Counted from the stretch's first letter, positions 37,328 through 46,470 are shown. The stretch is 64,000 nucleotides of DNA from Kaistia dalseonensis (GCF_030814715.1 NZ_JAUSVO010000002.1:744001-808000); one strand, 5' to 3'. The notes: a model not told the origin generated them from the letters alone. Program-made: numbers and translations.

Positions 37328-37774
37328 TCAGAACCCGCGCGCCATCGCGGCGGCGAAGATCGGGATCAGCAGGAAAATCGTCGCCTCGATATGGAGATAG
37401 CGCCGCGCGCCGGCAATTTCGGCCGGGGCCGGCATAAAACCAGGCTCGCTTTCGGCCCGCCGCCTCCAGGCGAGGATTCTGCGCGTCGGTGGGATCGAGA
37501 GCAGGCCGATCGCCGCGAAACACGCGATCTTGGCCCAGAAAGAGTGACTGGCGAAATAGAACTCCCAGCCCTTCAGCCCGAAGAAGACGCGCGAAAAGCC
37601 GACGATCAGGATCAGGCCGGCGACGATGCCATAGATCATGTCGAGCCTGGCGAGCCGCTTCAGTCGCGCCAGATCGAGGTCCTGCTTGAGCCAGACCAGT
37701 TCGACGGCGAGGATCGCGAACAGGATGAAGACGAGGAGATGGTGGACGATCGCGAGCAGTAGGTCGGTGATCAT
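37328..37774 (-). CDS. DUF2214 family membrane protein
   Basis: A 148-residue inner-membrane protein with about four transmembrane segments (LLLAIVHHLLVFILFAILAV, MIYGIVAGLILIVGFSRVFF, IACFAAIGLLSIPP and IEATIFLLIPIFAAAM). The HH in VHHLLVF and the RLARLDMIYG linker are family features. Function is not known. It is convergent with nth and ends four bases from it. Confidence 0.72.
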   Translation of the reverse strand: MITDLLLAIVHHLLVFILFAILAVELVWLKQDLDLARLKRLARLDMIYGIVAGLILIVGFSRVFFGLKGWEFYFASHSFWAKIACFAAIGLLSIPPTRRILAWRRRAESEPGFMPAPAEIAGARRYLHIEATIFLLIPIFAAAMARGF

Positions 37775-37849
37775 GCTGGCTTTCCCGGTGGCGGGGACGG
37801 AGCCGCAAGGTGCCAGAAGCGGTCCTCGCTGTGAATGGCAGCCGCGGTC

Positions 37850-38536
37850 TCAGACCTGCGACATGCGGACCGGGACCGAGCCGGTCAGGCGCTTGTGCAG
37901 ATGCGTCATGAAGGCGGTGGCGAAAAGCGGCGTCAGCAGGTTGACGACGGGGATCGCCAGGAAGAGCGCAATGACGAAGCCGCCGAGGAGCACGGTGACG
38001 GCATTTTCGCGCCGCAGCGCCCGCGCCTCCTCGACGGAGCGGAAGCGCGCCGCCGCAGCCTCGAAGAATTCGCGGCCGAGCAGATAGCCGTTGCCGATGA
38101 AGAAGGCGACCAGATTGACGCCCGGCACCAGCAGCAGGACGAGGCAGACGAGATTGACCGCGATCACCGTCAGCGTGAAGCCGAGCGTGCCGATCAGGCT
38201 CGCCGAAAAGGAAAGGCCCCGGCCCGGCGGGTCAAAGGGATAGTGCGTCGTCTCGACCAGGCTCGCTATGTCGTCGGAGAAGAGTCCGGCCATCAGCGCG
38301 GAGACCGGCGCGATGAGGAAGCAAAGGCCGACGACGAGCCCGAAGCCGGTCACGATGGCAACAGAGGTCTCGATCCAGGGCTGGCTCGGCCAGGTCGCAA
38401 AGTGAAGCACGAGCGCCTGCAGCCCGAACCAGGCGAGGATCAGCAGCAGGATCGTGAGGCCCAGCGACTTCCAGAGCACCGAACGGAACGGCGGGGTCAG
38501 GATCTCGTTCAGGGCCAGCCAGGCGGCGGTCAGCAT
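37850..38536 (-). CDS. EI24/CysZ-like membrane protein
   Basis: A 228-residue membrane protein with four or more transmembrane helices, and the GNGYLLGREFFEAAAARF motif that follows the third helix, typical of the EI24/CysZ superfamily. CysZ members transport sulfate, but the enterobacterial CysZ context (cysK) is missing, so the specificity is open. The gene lies 76 bases upstream of the DUF2214 gene on the same strand. The start is ATG with a GAG-rich leader. Confidence 0.75.
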   Translation of the reverse strand: MLTAAWLALNEILTPPFRSVLWKSLGLTILLLILAWFGLQALVLHFATWPSQPWIETSVAIVTGFGLVVGLCFLIAPVSALMAGLFSDDIASLVETTHYPFDPPGRGLSFSASLIGTLGFTLTVIAVNLVCLVLLLVPGVNLVAFFIGNGYLLGREFFEAAAARFRSVEEARALRRENAVTVLLGGFVIALFLAIPVVNLLTPLFATAFMTHLHKRLTGSVPVRMSQV

Positions 38537-38712
38537 GTATCTCGGCCTCGTCGCGTCGGGTTCGGATTGCTCGGTCGAGCGGTTGGGAGATGGGATCTGC
38601 CCATGGTCCCCGCAAGGATTTCAACGGTTGCACGGCGTAGGACCGGCTGTATAGTCCGCCCCCGTCAACCTTCCCGCCTGGGCGTTCGGCCCGGCCTCAT
38701 CAGGATCTCTTC

Positions 38713-39717
38713 ATGACGGAAGCCCGTTACGACGTTCTCGGGATCGGTAATGCGATCGTCGACATTCTCGCGCGGGCGGAAGACGATTTCCTCGTCGAGC
38801 AGAAGCTCACCAAGGGCTCGATGCGCCTGGTCGACATGGTCGAATCGAAGCGGCTCTATGCCGCCATGGGTCCGGCGATCGAGGCGTCGGGTGGTTCGGC
38901 CGGGAACACCGTCGCCGGCATAGCCTCTCTCGGCGGTCGCTGTGCTTATGTCGGCAAGGTCGCCGATGACGATCTCGGCGCGGTCTATCGCCACGACATG
39001 CGGGCGATCGGCGCCCGCTTCGATGTGCCGCCGCTGACCGACGGCACGCTGCCCACGGCGCGGTCGATGATCTTCATCACGCCCGATGGCGAGCGCACGA
39101 TGAACACCTATCTCGGCGCCTGCCATGCGCTCGGGCCGGACGACATTGACGAGGCGCTGGTCGCCGACACCAAGATCACCTATTTCGAAGGCTTCCTCTG
39201 GGACGCGCCGAGCGCGCGCGACGCCTTCGCCAAGGCCGCGTCCATCGCGCACAAGGCGGGGCGGCAAGTGTCGCTGACACTGTCGGACGCCTTCTGCGTC
39301 GATCGTTTCCGCAGCGATTTCGGCCGCCTGCTCCGCGACGGGACGATCGATATCGTCTTTGCCAATGATGCCGAGATCAAGTCGTTCTACCAGACGTCGA
39401 GCTTCGGCGCCGCGCTCGACGCGCTGCGCTCCGAATGCCGGATCGCGGCCGTGACCGTGGGCTCGGAAGGCTCGTTCGTCGTGACGCCCGATGGCATCGA
39501 GCAGGTCCCCGCGACGCGCGTCGAGCAGGTCGTGGATACGACCGGCGCCGGCGATCTCTACGCGTCGGGCTTCCTCTACGCGGTGGCGCGGGGTCTCGAT
39601 CTCCCGACGGCCGCGGCACTCGGCGCATTGGTGGCGGCCGAAGTCATCACCCATGTGGGCCCGCGCCCGGCCGTTCCGCTGCTCGATCTGGCCCGGCAAT
39701 CGGGTTATCCCCTCTGA
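38713..39717 (+). CDS. PfkB-family adenosine kinase
   Basis: A 334-residue carbohydrate/nucleoside kinase of the ribokinase family. The N-terminal GIGNAIVDILARAEDDFL, the GGSAGNTVAGIASLGG glycine-rich loop and the C-terminal DTTGAGDLYASGFLYA with the catalytic Asp are typical of adenosine kinase. It would phosphorylate adenosine to AMP. The ATG follows CAGGATCTCTTC. It is a single-gene unit just upstream of the tRNA-Leu. Confidence 0.85.
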   Translation: MTEARYDVLGIGNAIVDILARAEDDFLVEQKLTKGSMRLVDMVESKRLYAAMGPAIEASGGSAGNTVAGIASLGGRCAYVGKVADDDLGAVYRHDMRAIGARFDVPPLTDGTLPTARSMIFITPDGERTMNTYLGACHALGPDDIDEALVADTKITYFEGFLWDAPSARDAFAKAASIAHKAGRQVSLTLSDAFCVDRFRSDFGRLLRDGTIDIVFANDAEIKSFYQTSSFGAALDALRSECRIAAVTVGSEGSFVVTPDGIEQVPATRVEQVVDTTGAGDLYASGFLYAVARGLDLPTAAALGALVAAEVITHVGPRPAVPLLDLARQSGYPL

Positions 39718-39732
39718 TCGTCACATCGACGA

Positions 39733-39761
39733 TTGACAAGCCGGCGGAGGCCCCTTAAGCA
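39733..39761 (+). promoter_or_regulatory. Promoter of the tRNA-Leu gene
   Basis: A perfect TTGACA (39733-39738) is followed after 16-17 bases by a weak -10 (TTAAGC or TAAGCA). Transcription would start near 39767, five bases before the tRNA. Confidence 0.45.
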
Positions 39762-39771
39762 TCCCGCCGTC

Positions 39772-39856
39772 GCCCAGATGGCGGAATTGGTAGACGCGCT
39801 GGTTTCAGGTACCAGTGATGAAAGTCGTGGAGGTTCGAGTCCTCTTCTGGGCACCA
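39772..39856 (+). tRNA. tRNA-Leu (anticodon CAG)
   Basis: An 85-base class II tRNA including an encoded 3' CCA. The acceptor stem GCCCAGA pairs with TCTGGGC (39846-39852). The D stem is GCG/CGC, the anticodon arm CTGGT-TTCAGGT-ACCAG gives the anticodon CAG (39806-39808) for the codon CUG, the long variable arm marks a leucine tRNA, and the T loop reads TTCGAGT. CUG is the most used leucine codon in such GC-rich genomes. Confidence 0.95.
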
Positions 39857-40242
39857 TTTCCCAATACAGAGCCTGTCAAGAGGCTCCGGAAATCGGCAGA
39901 AATGCGATGAAATCGGACCCTGCGGGGTCCGATGTCGTTTAGGGCATTCCATTGGCAGCCGATGGATTTGGGGCGCGGTGATGGATGTCATCAACGGCGC
40001 ATGCGCTGATGCCGCGCGCCGGCATAGCGATTCGAGACGCGGGGCCCAGCCGAGGATCAATGCGGGCTTGCTGTCGGCGTTCCGAGCCTTTCGGCCGTCC
40101 TCGCTATCGGGGCGTGAGTCTGCGATCGACTTCGCCATGAGGACAGGGCCGGCGGAGAAGCCGCGCCATTGCGCTTGACGCATGTATATTGCTTCGGCTT
40201 CAGTCCAGATGATCAAAGCGACCCATTCTCGAGGGATCACCC
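39857..40242. other. Intergenic region after tRNA-Leu
   Basis: No gene is visible in these 386 bases. Near the tRNA the short hairpins GAGCC/GGCTC and the perfect 9-bp one at 39912-39933 occur. The rest has no clear open frame. It includes the start region of the small protein at 40243. No att-like copy of the tRNA 3' end is repeated in it, so there is no sign of an integrated element here. Confidence 0.5.
39912..39933 (+). terminator. Candidate terminator of tRNA-Leu
   Basis: A perfect 9-bp stem (ATCGGACCC with GGGTCCGAT) with a TGCG tetraloop starts 56 bases after the tRNA and is followed by GTCGTTTAGG, a poor T-run. The geometry fits a terminator, the tail does not. Confidence 0.4.
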
Positions 40243-40449
40243 ATGACCGAAGGGCAAAATGACCAGGAGCGCGGGACCCCTTATCACCCCGAAGAAATGC
40301 GGGCGAGCTGGGATCTGAAAGTGGGAAAGAGCATCACCCTGCAAGGGAGTGCGCGGTGGACGCCGGCCGGCGTCGTCACGGCCGGCCTCGCCGCTTCGGG
40401 CATGCTGCTCGCGCTGACCGCGCTGGTCCGCGCCGCGCGGCGACCGTAA
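40243..40449 (+). CDS. Small membrane protein of unknown function
   Basis: A 68-residue protein with a charged N-terminal part (MTEGQNDQERGTPYHPEEMR) and one C-terminal transmembrane segment (VVTAGLAASGMLLALTALVR). The ATG follows GAGGGA. No family is recognised. It stands alone between the tRNA and msrB. Confidence 0.5.
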   Translation: MTEGQNDQERGTPYHPEEMRASWDLKVGKSITLQGSARWTPAGVVTAGLAASGMLLALTALVRAARRP

Positions 40450-40688
40450 GCGCGCAATCTACGGCTCGTCGTGCGCGGGCTGTCCGTTTGATACGCTTCG
40501 ATAGTCCAGCCCAAGCAGCCTTCTGCTGCCGCCGCGGATCGGTTGCTGTCGACAACAGAGGCGACGGCAGGGCCGCCTTCCCTCAGTCGAAGGACATCGA
40601 GATCCCCATCAGCAGGCGGCTTGGCCGAGACTGGCGGCGGCGGCGGGCGAGACCTATTTAAGACGCTCACCCCAAAGGAGATGATGCG

Positions 40689-41090
40689 ATGTCGGCAGCA
40701 GCGGCGACGTTTGTTCGGACGGATGAGGAGTGGCGGCGCCTCCTGACGCCGGAGCAATATTACATCATGCGCCAGCACGGCACGGAGCGGCCCGGCAGCT
40801 GCGCGCTGCTCCATGAAAAGCGCCAGGGCAGCTTCACCTGCGCCGGCTGCGGCCAGCCGCTTTTCGCATCGGACGGCAAGTTCGAGAGCGGCACGGGCTG
40901 GCCGAGCTTCGGCGCCCCGATCGAAGGCTCGGTCACGACCACAGTCGATCGCAGCCATGGCATGGTGCGCACGGAGGTCTCCTGCAGCCGCTGCGAGAGC
41001 CATCTCGGCCATGTCTTCGACGATGGTCCGCCGCCGACGTTCCTGCGCTATTGCATCAATGGCGTGGCGATGAATTTCGAGCCAGCCTGA
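40689..41090 (+). CDS. msrB: Peptide-methionine (R)-S-oxide reductase MsrB
   Basis: MsrB reduces methionine-R-sulfoxide in proteins with thioredoxin as donor. The 133-residue protein has the four zinc cysteines (CAGC at 51-54 and CSRC at 99-102), the GTGWPSF motif and the catalytic Cys122 in RYCINGVAMNF. It is full length and without signal peptide, so cytoplasmic. The stop lies six bases from the convergent lipase gene. The ATG is preceded by AAAGGAGATG. Confidence 0.95.
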   Translation: MSAAAATFVRTDEEWRRLLTPEQYYIMRQHGTERPGSCALLHEKRQGSFTCAGCGQPLFASDGKFESGTGWPSFGAPIEGSVTTTVDRSHGMVRTEVSCSRCESHLGHVFDDGPPPTFLRYCINGVAMNFEPA

Positions 41091-41095
41091 CCGCG

Positions 41096-42298
41096 CTATT
41101 GGGCCTCGCAATCGCTGGGCGGCGGCAGGCCGTTGAAACGGTCGGCGATCCAGGCGACGGCCTGCCGGGTCGCCGCCTTCCCCATCGCCTCGTGATTGGC
41201 GCCGGGGATCATGATGAAGCGTACGGCACGGCGCCGACTGCAGAGGACATCGGAATAGAGTTCGGTGATCAGCGGCCGCACGATCTTGTCGGAGGCGCCT
41301 TGCGCGAGGAAGACGGGCACGCCCGGCGGCGTGATGCCGGGCGTATTGCCCTCGATCAGGTCGCGCCAAGGCTGCGTGGTCGTGACGTCGCGGCTCAGCA
41401 AGCTGTTCTGCTGGAAGAGCTGGTCGGCGAGCACGAGGCGAAGCTTGTCATGGGCGCTCTTCGTGCAGGTGTCGGCGATGCGCGGCATGATCAGCACGAC
41501 GCGTTTGTCGATGGCCGAGGTGATCGGCAGGCCATAGACATTCGACCATGACCAGAGCGCATAGGCCGACAGGACGCGGCCGACGATGCTACCCACATCG
41601 GCCCTGATCAGGGAACCGAGCTCCGTCGGTGGCGCCGAGGCCGCGATGCCGACGATCTGGAGCGTCGGCGCATAGCTCTTGGCGATCTGGCCGGCGAAGA
41701 GCGCCGCATGGCCGCCTTGCGAATAACCCCAGGGCACGACGCGCGGACTGGCGGGAACCTGCGGCATGGTCATGGCCGCGCGCACGGCATCGAGCACGGC
41801 GCGCCCTTGGCTATCGCCGACGAGATAGGGATGAAACCCCGGCGTGCCGAGGCCGGGATAGTCGCTCGCCGCCACGACATAGCCGCGCGCCAGGAAATCC
41901 GCCAGGCCGGCTATGTGGTCGTAGCGCGCGGGATCGAGCGAGGGCGCGCAATGCTGGGCAACCCCGGTCGTGGGATGCGCCCAGGCGACTACGGGCCAAC
42001 CGCCAACAGGCGGGAGGCCCTGCGGCACGATGATGATGCCCGATACGGCGATCGGCTCGCGCCGCACGCCGACCGAGCGATATAGGATCCGGTAGGCCGC
42101 GGCCGCCCCGGATGGCGGCACGATCGGCGTGGCGCGGATGAGCGTGCCCGGCTTGCCGACGAGCTCGGTCGGGCTCGCGGCATAGAACGCGTCCTGGGCC
42201 TTTGCTGCGGCGAGGCCGAGGCCAAGCACCAGCAGGGTCGCGAGTGCCCTGAGCGCCGAACCGATGCAAACTCGTTCAATACGATCCGAAAACAGCAT
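41096..42298 (-). CDS. Secreted lipase-family alpha/beta hydrolase
   Basis: A 400-residue exported hydrolase related to secretory lipases. An N-terminal signal segment (about residues 12-35, ending AAAKAQ) is followed by the YRILYRSVG region, the DYPGLGTPGFHPYL motif and the nucleophile elbow GYSQGG (about residue 195). The C-terminal GANHEAMGK supplies the His. A conserved CTKSA and SDC-type cysteines may form a disulfide. It acts outside the cytoplasm on esters or lipids; the substrate is not known. It is convergent with msrB. Confidence 0.82.
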   Translation of the reverse strand: MLFSDRIERVCIGSALRALATLLVLGLGLAAAKAQDAFYAASPTELVGKPGTLIRATPIVPPSGAAAAYRILYRSVGVRREPIAVSGIIIVPQGLPPVGGWPVVAWAHPTTGVAQHCAPSLDPARYDHIAGLADFLARGYVVAASDYPGLGTPGFHPYLVGDSQGRAVLDAVRAAMTMPQVPASPRVVPWGYSQGGHAALFAGQIAKSYAPTLQIVGIAASAPPTELGSLIRADVGSIVGRVLSAYALWSWSNVYGLPITSAIDKRVVLIMPRIADTCTKSAHDKLRLVLADQLFQQNSLLSRDVTTTQPWRDLIEGNTPGITPPGVPVFLAQGASDKIVRPLITELYSDVLCSRRRAVRFIMIPGANHEAMGKAATRQAVAWIADRFNGLPPPSDCEAQ

Positions 42299-42654
42299 TA
42301 GCGCCCCACGACCGCCTCATCGTAATCCGTCGACCTTCTAGCGCAGATCTTGCCGCTTGGACATGACGTGGCGGCATCTGGGCATGGAGAGGGCGCAATG
42401 TTGGCGGCTGCTCCACGGCAAGGAGTACGCAGCCCCGACCTGCGATAGCGGGAGGTGGGCGCGGTCGTCGCATCCAGGATGACGGCCCCGGAACGATGGG
42501 CATGGCAACTTGTCCGATGTGGGCGCCAAAACGGTCGCATCGAGGCCCCGAACAGGCCATGATCCGGGGCCAGATTGGGGAGGAGTGGCGGCCGGCGCTT
42601 GTATCGGGCGACGGAGAGGGCCACATCATCCGTTGATTGAAAAAGGCGGAGACG
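42299..42654. other. Divergent intergenic region between lipase and small membrane protein genes
   Basis: These 356 bases hold the promoters of the lipase gene (left) and the protein at 42655 (right). A 7-bp inverted repeat GGCCCCG/CGGGGCC is at 42544-42571. No gene or clear consensus promoter is seen. Confidence 0.4.
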
Positions 42655-42996
42655 ATGGCGACCTATCGCGCATTCTACATTTCGGGACCGAATTCGAGCT
42701 GGAAGGACAAGCTCAGGCTCGCTGCAGCCGTGATTGTCGGCGGAGCGATCCTGGTGGGTGCCCTGATCCTCTCGCTCAGCCTGGCGCTGATCCTGGTTCC
42801 GATCGGATTGATCGCCTACGCATTCCGCCGTCAGATCCTGCGCAGCATGCTCGGCTCGCTACAACGTCAGCAGCAGCAGCAACAGCGGACGCAGTCGCCT
42901 GAGCCCGAACGCACGGATTTCCGCAGCGACGGGGCCGGCCCGACCATCGAGGCCGACTACACCGTGATCGACATCGAGCGGCGCGACCGGCGCTGA
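42655..42996 (+). CDS. Small membrane protein with a glutamine tract, unknown function
   Basis: A 113-residue protein with a 40-residue hydrophobic hairpin (AAAVIVGGAILVGALILSLS, then LALILVPIGLIAYAF) and a cytoplasmic-looking tail with six consecutive Gln (about residue 70). The ATG at 42655 follows GGCGGAG. The C-terminus reads DYTVIDIERRDRR, a form I have seen in unannotated Rhizobiales proteins, but no family can be named. Confidence 0.6.
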   Translation: MATYRAFYISGPNSSWKDKLRLAAAVIVGGAILVGALILSLSLALILVPIGLIAYAFRRQILRSMLGSLQRQQQQQQRTQSPEPERTDFRSDGAGPTIEADYTVIDIERRDRR

Positions 42997-43045
42997 GGGC
43001 AACCCCTCGATGGCTCATGCGTTGTCCTCGAAAGAGGAGAAATGC

Positions 43046-43219
43046 ATGGCCATTCACGCAACTGATCGCGCTGCCCGCGCCGGGGCTCCATCCGCGCCGC
43101 TTATCAGCAAGACTGATGCACGGCAGGCCGTCGCGCCCCACCAGCTTCGCTATATGCTCATCATCGGCACGATTGCCGTGATCGTCGGCTTTGCGGTCGT
43201 CTACATGCGGATCGCTTGA
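43046..43219 (+). CDS. Small single-pass membrane protein
   Basis: A 57-residue protein starting at ATG 43046 after AGAGGAG, with a C-terminal transmembrane segment (YMLIIGTIAVIVGFAVVYM). An in-frame longer start at 43010 lacks a ribosome binding site. Similar small TM proteins often sit near stress genes. Function unknown. Confidence 0.5.
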   Translation: MAIHATDRAARAGAPSAPLISKTDARQAVAPHQLRYMLIIGTIAVIVGFAVVYMRIA

Positions 43220-43407
43220 AGTTGATCGCTGCGCCGACGCGGCGGGTCTACGATCTCTCCAGCCGCCGAGCGCGGCACCGATCGCCTGCGGAAGCATGAC
43301 CTCCGCGCGACGAGGCGGCGAACGATCCCGCCCCGTGACACGCCTGACCATCTTCCCCGGTGACCGGACCGCGTTTGATTGGGTGCGGCCGTTCAATGGA
43401 GGATGTC

Positions 43408-43761
43408 ATGCAGACCATGATGGACCGAACGAGCCTCAAGAAGGCCGTCGAGGGCAACAATGCCGCGCTCTGGACGGGCATGTATGCCGATGATGCCGAG
43501 GTGCGCGTCATCGACCAGGACCATCCCCCGAGCAAGCCGCTGGTCCTGAAGGGCAAGAAGGCGATCGGCGCCATGTACGACGATATCTGCGCGCGCAAGA
43601 TGAAGCATCATCTCGACGAGAGCGTGATCGAAGGCGACCATCTCGCCTTTGCCGAGACCTGCACCTACGACAATGGCACCAAGGTCTATTTCAGCGCGAT
43701 GGCGGAACTGAAGAACGGCAAGATCAGTCGCCAGACCAACATCCAGGCCTGGGATCGCTGA
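43408..43761 (+). CDS. SnoaL/NTF2-like fold protein
   Basis: A 117-residue small alpha+beta protein. The helix-rich first half (LKKAVEGNNAALWTGMYADDAEV) and the later FAETCTYDNGTKVYFSAMAE plus GKISRQTNIQAWD fit the NTF2-like cone, used by many ligand-binding or scaffolding proteins. The ATG follows GGAGG. Catalytic residues are not evident. It is convergent with the ATP-grasp operon. Confidence 0.7.
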   Translation: MQTMMDRTSLKKAVEGNNAALWTGMYADDAEVRVIDQDHPPSKPLVLKGKKAIGAMYDDICARKMKHHLDESVIEGDHLAFAETCTYDNGTKVYFSAMAELKNGKISRQTNIQAWDR

Positions 43762-43767
43762 TCCCGT

Positions 43768-43801
43768 GGAGGCGTGGTCCGCCCCGCCGGGTCACGCCTC
43801 C
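43768..43801. terminator. Shared terminator-like hairpin between convergent units
   Basis: GGAGGCGTG (43768-43776) pairs perfectly with CACGCCTCC (43793-43801), with a loop of 16 bases. It overlaps the stop codon of the ATP-grasp gene (43792-43794) and lies just after the NTF2-like gene, so it may end transcripts from both sides. There is no long T-run. Confidence 0.45.
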
Positions 43802-45243
43802 AGCCGGTCGACGAACCAGCGTGTCAGCTCGATCCAGACCTGGTCCTTCTCGGCCGCATCCTCGATGCCGTGCTCGATATTGGGATTGTCGTTGACCTCG
43901 ATGACGAAGAAGCCATCGTCGGTCTGCTTGATGTCGACGCCGTAGAGGCCGTTGCCGATCAATTGCGCTGCGCGGAGCCCGATATCGATCACCTCCGGCG
44001 GCGCCTCGCCGATCGTCATGGAGCGCAGGCCGCCTTCGAGCGCCTTGCCGTTCGGCTGGTGCTTGACGATCTGCCAGTGGTGCTTCGCCATCGTATATTG
44101 GCAGACGAAGAGCGGCTTGCCGCCGAGGACGCCGACGCGCCAGTCGAAATCGGTCGGCATGAACTTCTGCGCCAGCAGCAGGTCGGTATCCTTGAACCAC
44201 GCCTTGGCGAGTTCATCGAACTCCGCCGCATTGCCGACCTTCTTCACGCCGCGCGAGAAGGAGGAATCCGGGATCTTCACCACGAGGGGAAAGCCGAGCT
44301 CGTCGGCGGCGCGCTCCATGTCGCCATGGCTGGCGAGGATCACGGTCGGCGGCACGGCGATGCCGTTTCCGGTCATCAGTTCCTGCAGATAGACCTTGTT
44401 GGTGCAGCGGATCATCGAGATGGGATCGTCGATGACGGGCATGCCCTCCTGCACGGCGCGGCGGGCGAAGCGGTAGGTGTGGTTGTCGATCGAGGTCGTT
44501 TCGCGAATGAACAGCGCATCGAATTCGGCGAGCCGCGCCAGGTCCTTCCGCGTGATCGGCTCGACCTCGACGCCCATCTTCTCCGCGATGCGCGCCCAGT
44601 GCTTGAGTGAGGCGAGGTTCGAGGGGGGCATCTTCTCGCGCGGATCGTGCAGCACCGCGAAGGAATGGCGCGGTGGCGTCCGCGTCTTGCGCGAGCGCCA
44701 TTCGCGCCGCGTACGGTCGTGCAGGGCCTTGTGGAAGAAGGCGAGCTCGTCCGGAGCGAGCCTGGTGATCGAAACCGCCGCGAGCTTGCGGATCTCGGGC
44801 CGGCTCGTCTCCTCGATCGTCACGTCCAGAACCGGACAGCGGAACCAGTCGAACAGCAGCCGCGCGAAACGGTCGAAACGCTTGTCGGCGCAGATGCCGA
44901 ACATCACCAGGAGCCGCGCGGGGATTGCCCCGTCCTCGTGCCGCGCCTTGACGAGCTGGTCTTCCAATTCTGGCAGCGCCTGCGCGTAGAGCGAGCGATC
45001 GGCGAGGTCGATCATCGTCTCGACGGTCGGCACCACCCGGTGGCCGCGCGCGCCGGCGAGCAGCGAGGCGTAATAGCCCCGGCTTTGATAGGCGAAGGAG
45101 CGCGACAAGTTGATGATCTTGGGACGCGAGCCGCGAAAGAGATTGGTCCGCGCAAGATAGTCCTTGGTCGTGATGACCTTGTGCGGCGTATCTTCGTTGG
45201 GGAAGTCCTTGGGATGATCGACCAGTATGACCCAATCGGACAT
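43792..45243 (-). CDS. RimK-family ATP-grasp ligase with N-terminal RLAN-like domain
   Basis: A 483-residue amidoligase-type protein. The C-terminal ATP-grasp domain (about residues 280-475) has the glycine-poor ATP loop VVKIPDSSFSRGVKKV and the metal-binding VIEVNDNP with Glu449 and Asn451/453. The N-terminal 150 residues fit the RLAN domain that accompanies this RimK subgroup and differ from true RimK. It would join an amino acid to a peptide or metabolite through an acyl-phosphate. It starts three bases after the GNAT/C39 gene, so the two are translated from one mRNA. The substrate is unknown. Confidence 0.85.
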   Translation of the reverse strand: MSDWVILVDHPKDFPNEDTPHKVITTKDYLARTNLFRGSRPKIINLSRSFAYQSRGYYASLLAGARGHRVVPTVETMIDLADRSLYAQALPELEDQLVKARHEDGAIPARLLVMFGICADKRFDRFARLLFDWFRCPVLDVTIEETSRPEIRKLAAVSITRLAPDELAFFHKALHDRTRREWRSRKTRTPPRHSFAVLHDPREKMPPSNLASLKHWARIAEKMGVEVEPITRKDLARLAEFDALFIRETTSIDNHTYRFARRAVQEGMPVIDDPISMIRCTNKVYLQELMTGNGIAVPPTVILASHGDMERAADELGFPLVVKIPDSSFSRGVKKVGNAAEFDELAKAWFKDTDLLLAQKFMPTDFDWRVGVLGGKPLFVCQYTMAKHHWQIVKHQPNGKALEGGLRSMTIGEAPPEVIDIGLRAAQLIGNGLYGVDIKQTDDGFFVIEVNDNPNIEHGIEDAAEKDQVWIELTRWFVDRLEA

Positions 45244-45246
45244 AGT

Positions 45247-46437
45247 CTACCTCTGCTTGAGAACGACTGCGGCACGCAGCGGTTCCCGGCCCCAGCGGGC
45301 CATGCGTTCGAAATCGGCATAGGGAATCGGCAGGTTGGCGGCGTCGGCATGCGTCTCCAGCTCGCGATCCTCGACCCATGGGTCGTGGACGAAGAGATGG
45401 CGGCCGTCATCGCCGACCACGAGGATCCAGTGGGGCACCTTCTTGCCGAACATGGCATAGGCCGACACCAGCACGATGACGAGCGCGCCCTCGGCGAGCG
45501 CGGCGCGGATCGCCTCGACATCGAGCGGCGTGTGAAAGATCGGAATGTCGAAGGCGATCGTCTGGCGACGAAAATCCTCCTGCGCCAGCGTCATGACGCG
45601 GCGCTTCTCGGGATCGCGCACGGAATCGAGGAAGAGCGATCCGTCGCGGCTGACATGCACGGCGGCGGCAAGGCCGTTGCGCGCGGCCGAGACGGCAAGG
45701 CCGTGCGGATCGCAGCCGCCGACGCCCGACATCATGAACACCGTCGTTGCCTGCCGCCAGAGCTTGATCTCCTCGACGGGCGCGAGCGTGTAATCCGGCC
45801 GGAAATGGGCGAGCGCCATCATCACGCAGCACGGGCCGCAGGTGAAATCCGTCGTCTGCTCGTAATAGGGCACGGCGGTGGAATGACCGGCGCCGCGCAG
45901 GCGCTTCTCATAGCGCAGCGCGTTGGCGTGATCCTCGTAATAGTCGAGATAGCGCCCGATGCGGCGAAAGCCGAGCCGTTCATAGAGGCGGATCGCGCCG
46001 GGATTATCCTCGCGCACCTCGAGGCGCAGCACGATGCGGTCACGCGCAAAGGCGAGCCGCTCGGCCTCCGCCATCAGGGCTTCGCCAATGCCGGCGCTGC
46101 GCCGGTCGGGCGCCACCGCGATCGAATAGAGGCGCGCCATGCCGGTTCCGGCGCGGAAGAGCAGCAGCGCATAGCCGACGAGGTCGCCGTGCGGTGTCTG
46201 GGCCACGGCGAGCGCGGCGGTCGGCGCATCGACCAGCTTGCGAAAGCTGCGCCTCGACATGCGGTCGCCCGCGAAGCAGCGTTCTTCGAGATCGACCAGC
46301 GCGTCGACATCGGCGACCACGGCCAGCCTCAGCGCAAAAAGCGTTGATCTGTCGGCGGGCGCGGAGCCGGCCATGCGTGCAGGAACGCCCATTGCGGCCG
46401 TCCACCAAGGCGATGCGCCGGGGGTTCGGCGCGTCAT
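45247..46437 (-). CDS. GNAT acetyltransferase fused to C39-like peptidase domain
   Basis: A 396-residue fusion. Residues about 35-180 are a GNAT acetyltransferase (RLYSIAVAPDRRSAGIGEAL is the acetyl-CoA loop, LEVREDNPGAIRLYERLGF the terminal segment). Residues about 186-370 are a C39-like peptidase: Gln194 and Cys200 in EQTTDFTCGPCCVMM, His336 in VPHWILVV, Asp352 in HDPW. I keep the ATG at 46437, though ATGs at 46392 or 46374 are possible. Its fusion to a GNAT and its partner ATP-grasp ligase suggest an acylated small peptide or protein as a common substrate. Confidence 0.85.
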   Translation of the reverse strand: MTRRTPGASPWWTAAMGVPARMAGSAPADRSTLFALRLAVVADVDALVDLEERCFAGDRMSRRSFRKLVDAPTAALAVAQTPHGDLVGYALLLFRAGTGMARLYSIAVAPDRRSAGIGEALMAEAERLAFARDRIVLRLEVREDNPGAIRLYERLGFRRIGRYLDYYEDHANALRYEKRLRGAGHSTAVPYYEQTTDFTCGPCCVMMALAHFRPDYTLAPVEEIKLWRQATTVFMMSGVGGCDPHGLAVSAARNGLAAAVHVSRDGSLFLDSVRDPEKRRVMTLAQEDFRRQTIAFDIPIFHTPLDVEAIRAALAEGALVIVLVSAYAMFGKKVPHWILVVGDDGRHLFVHDPWVEDRELETHADAANLPIPYADFERMARWGREPLRAAVVLKQR

Positions 46438-46470
46438 CGACCAAGCGTTTCGGCCGCAATTGCGGCGACG

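Noticed and set aside
39772-40242. tRNA-Leu as an integration site for a mobile element
   Set aside because: No integrase gene and no repeated copy of the tRNA 3' end lies downstream. Genes on both sides look native.
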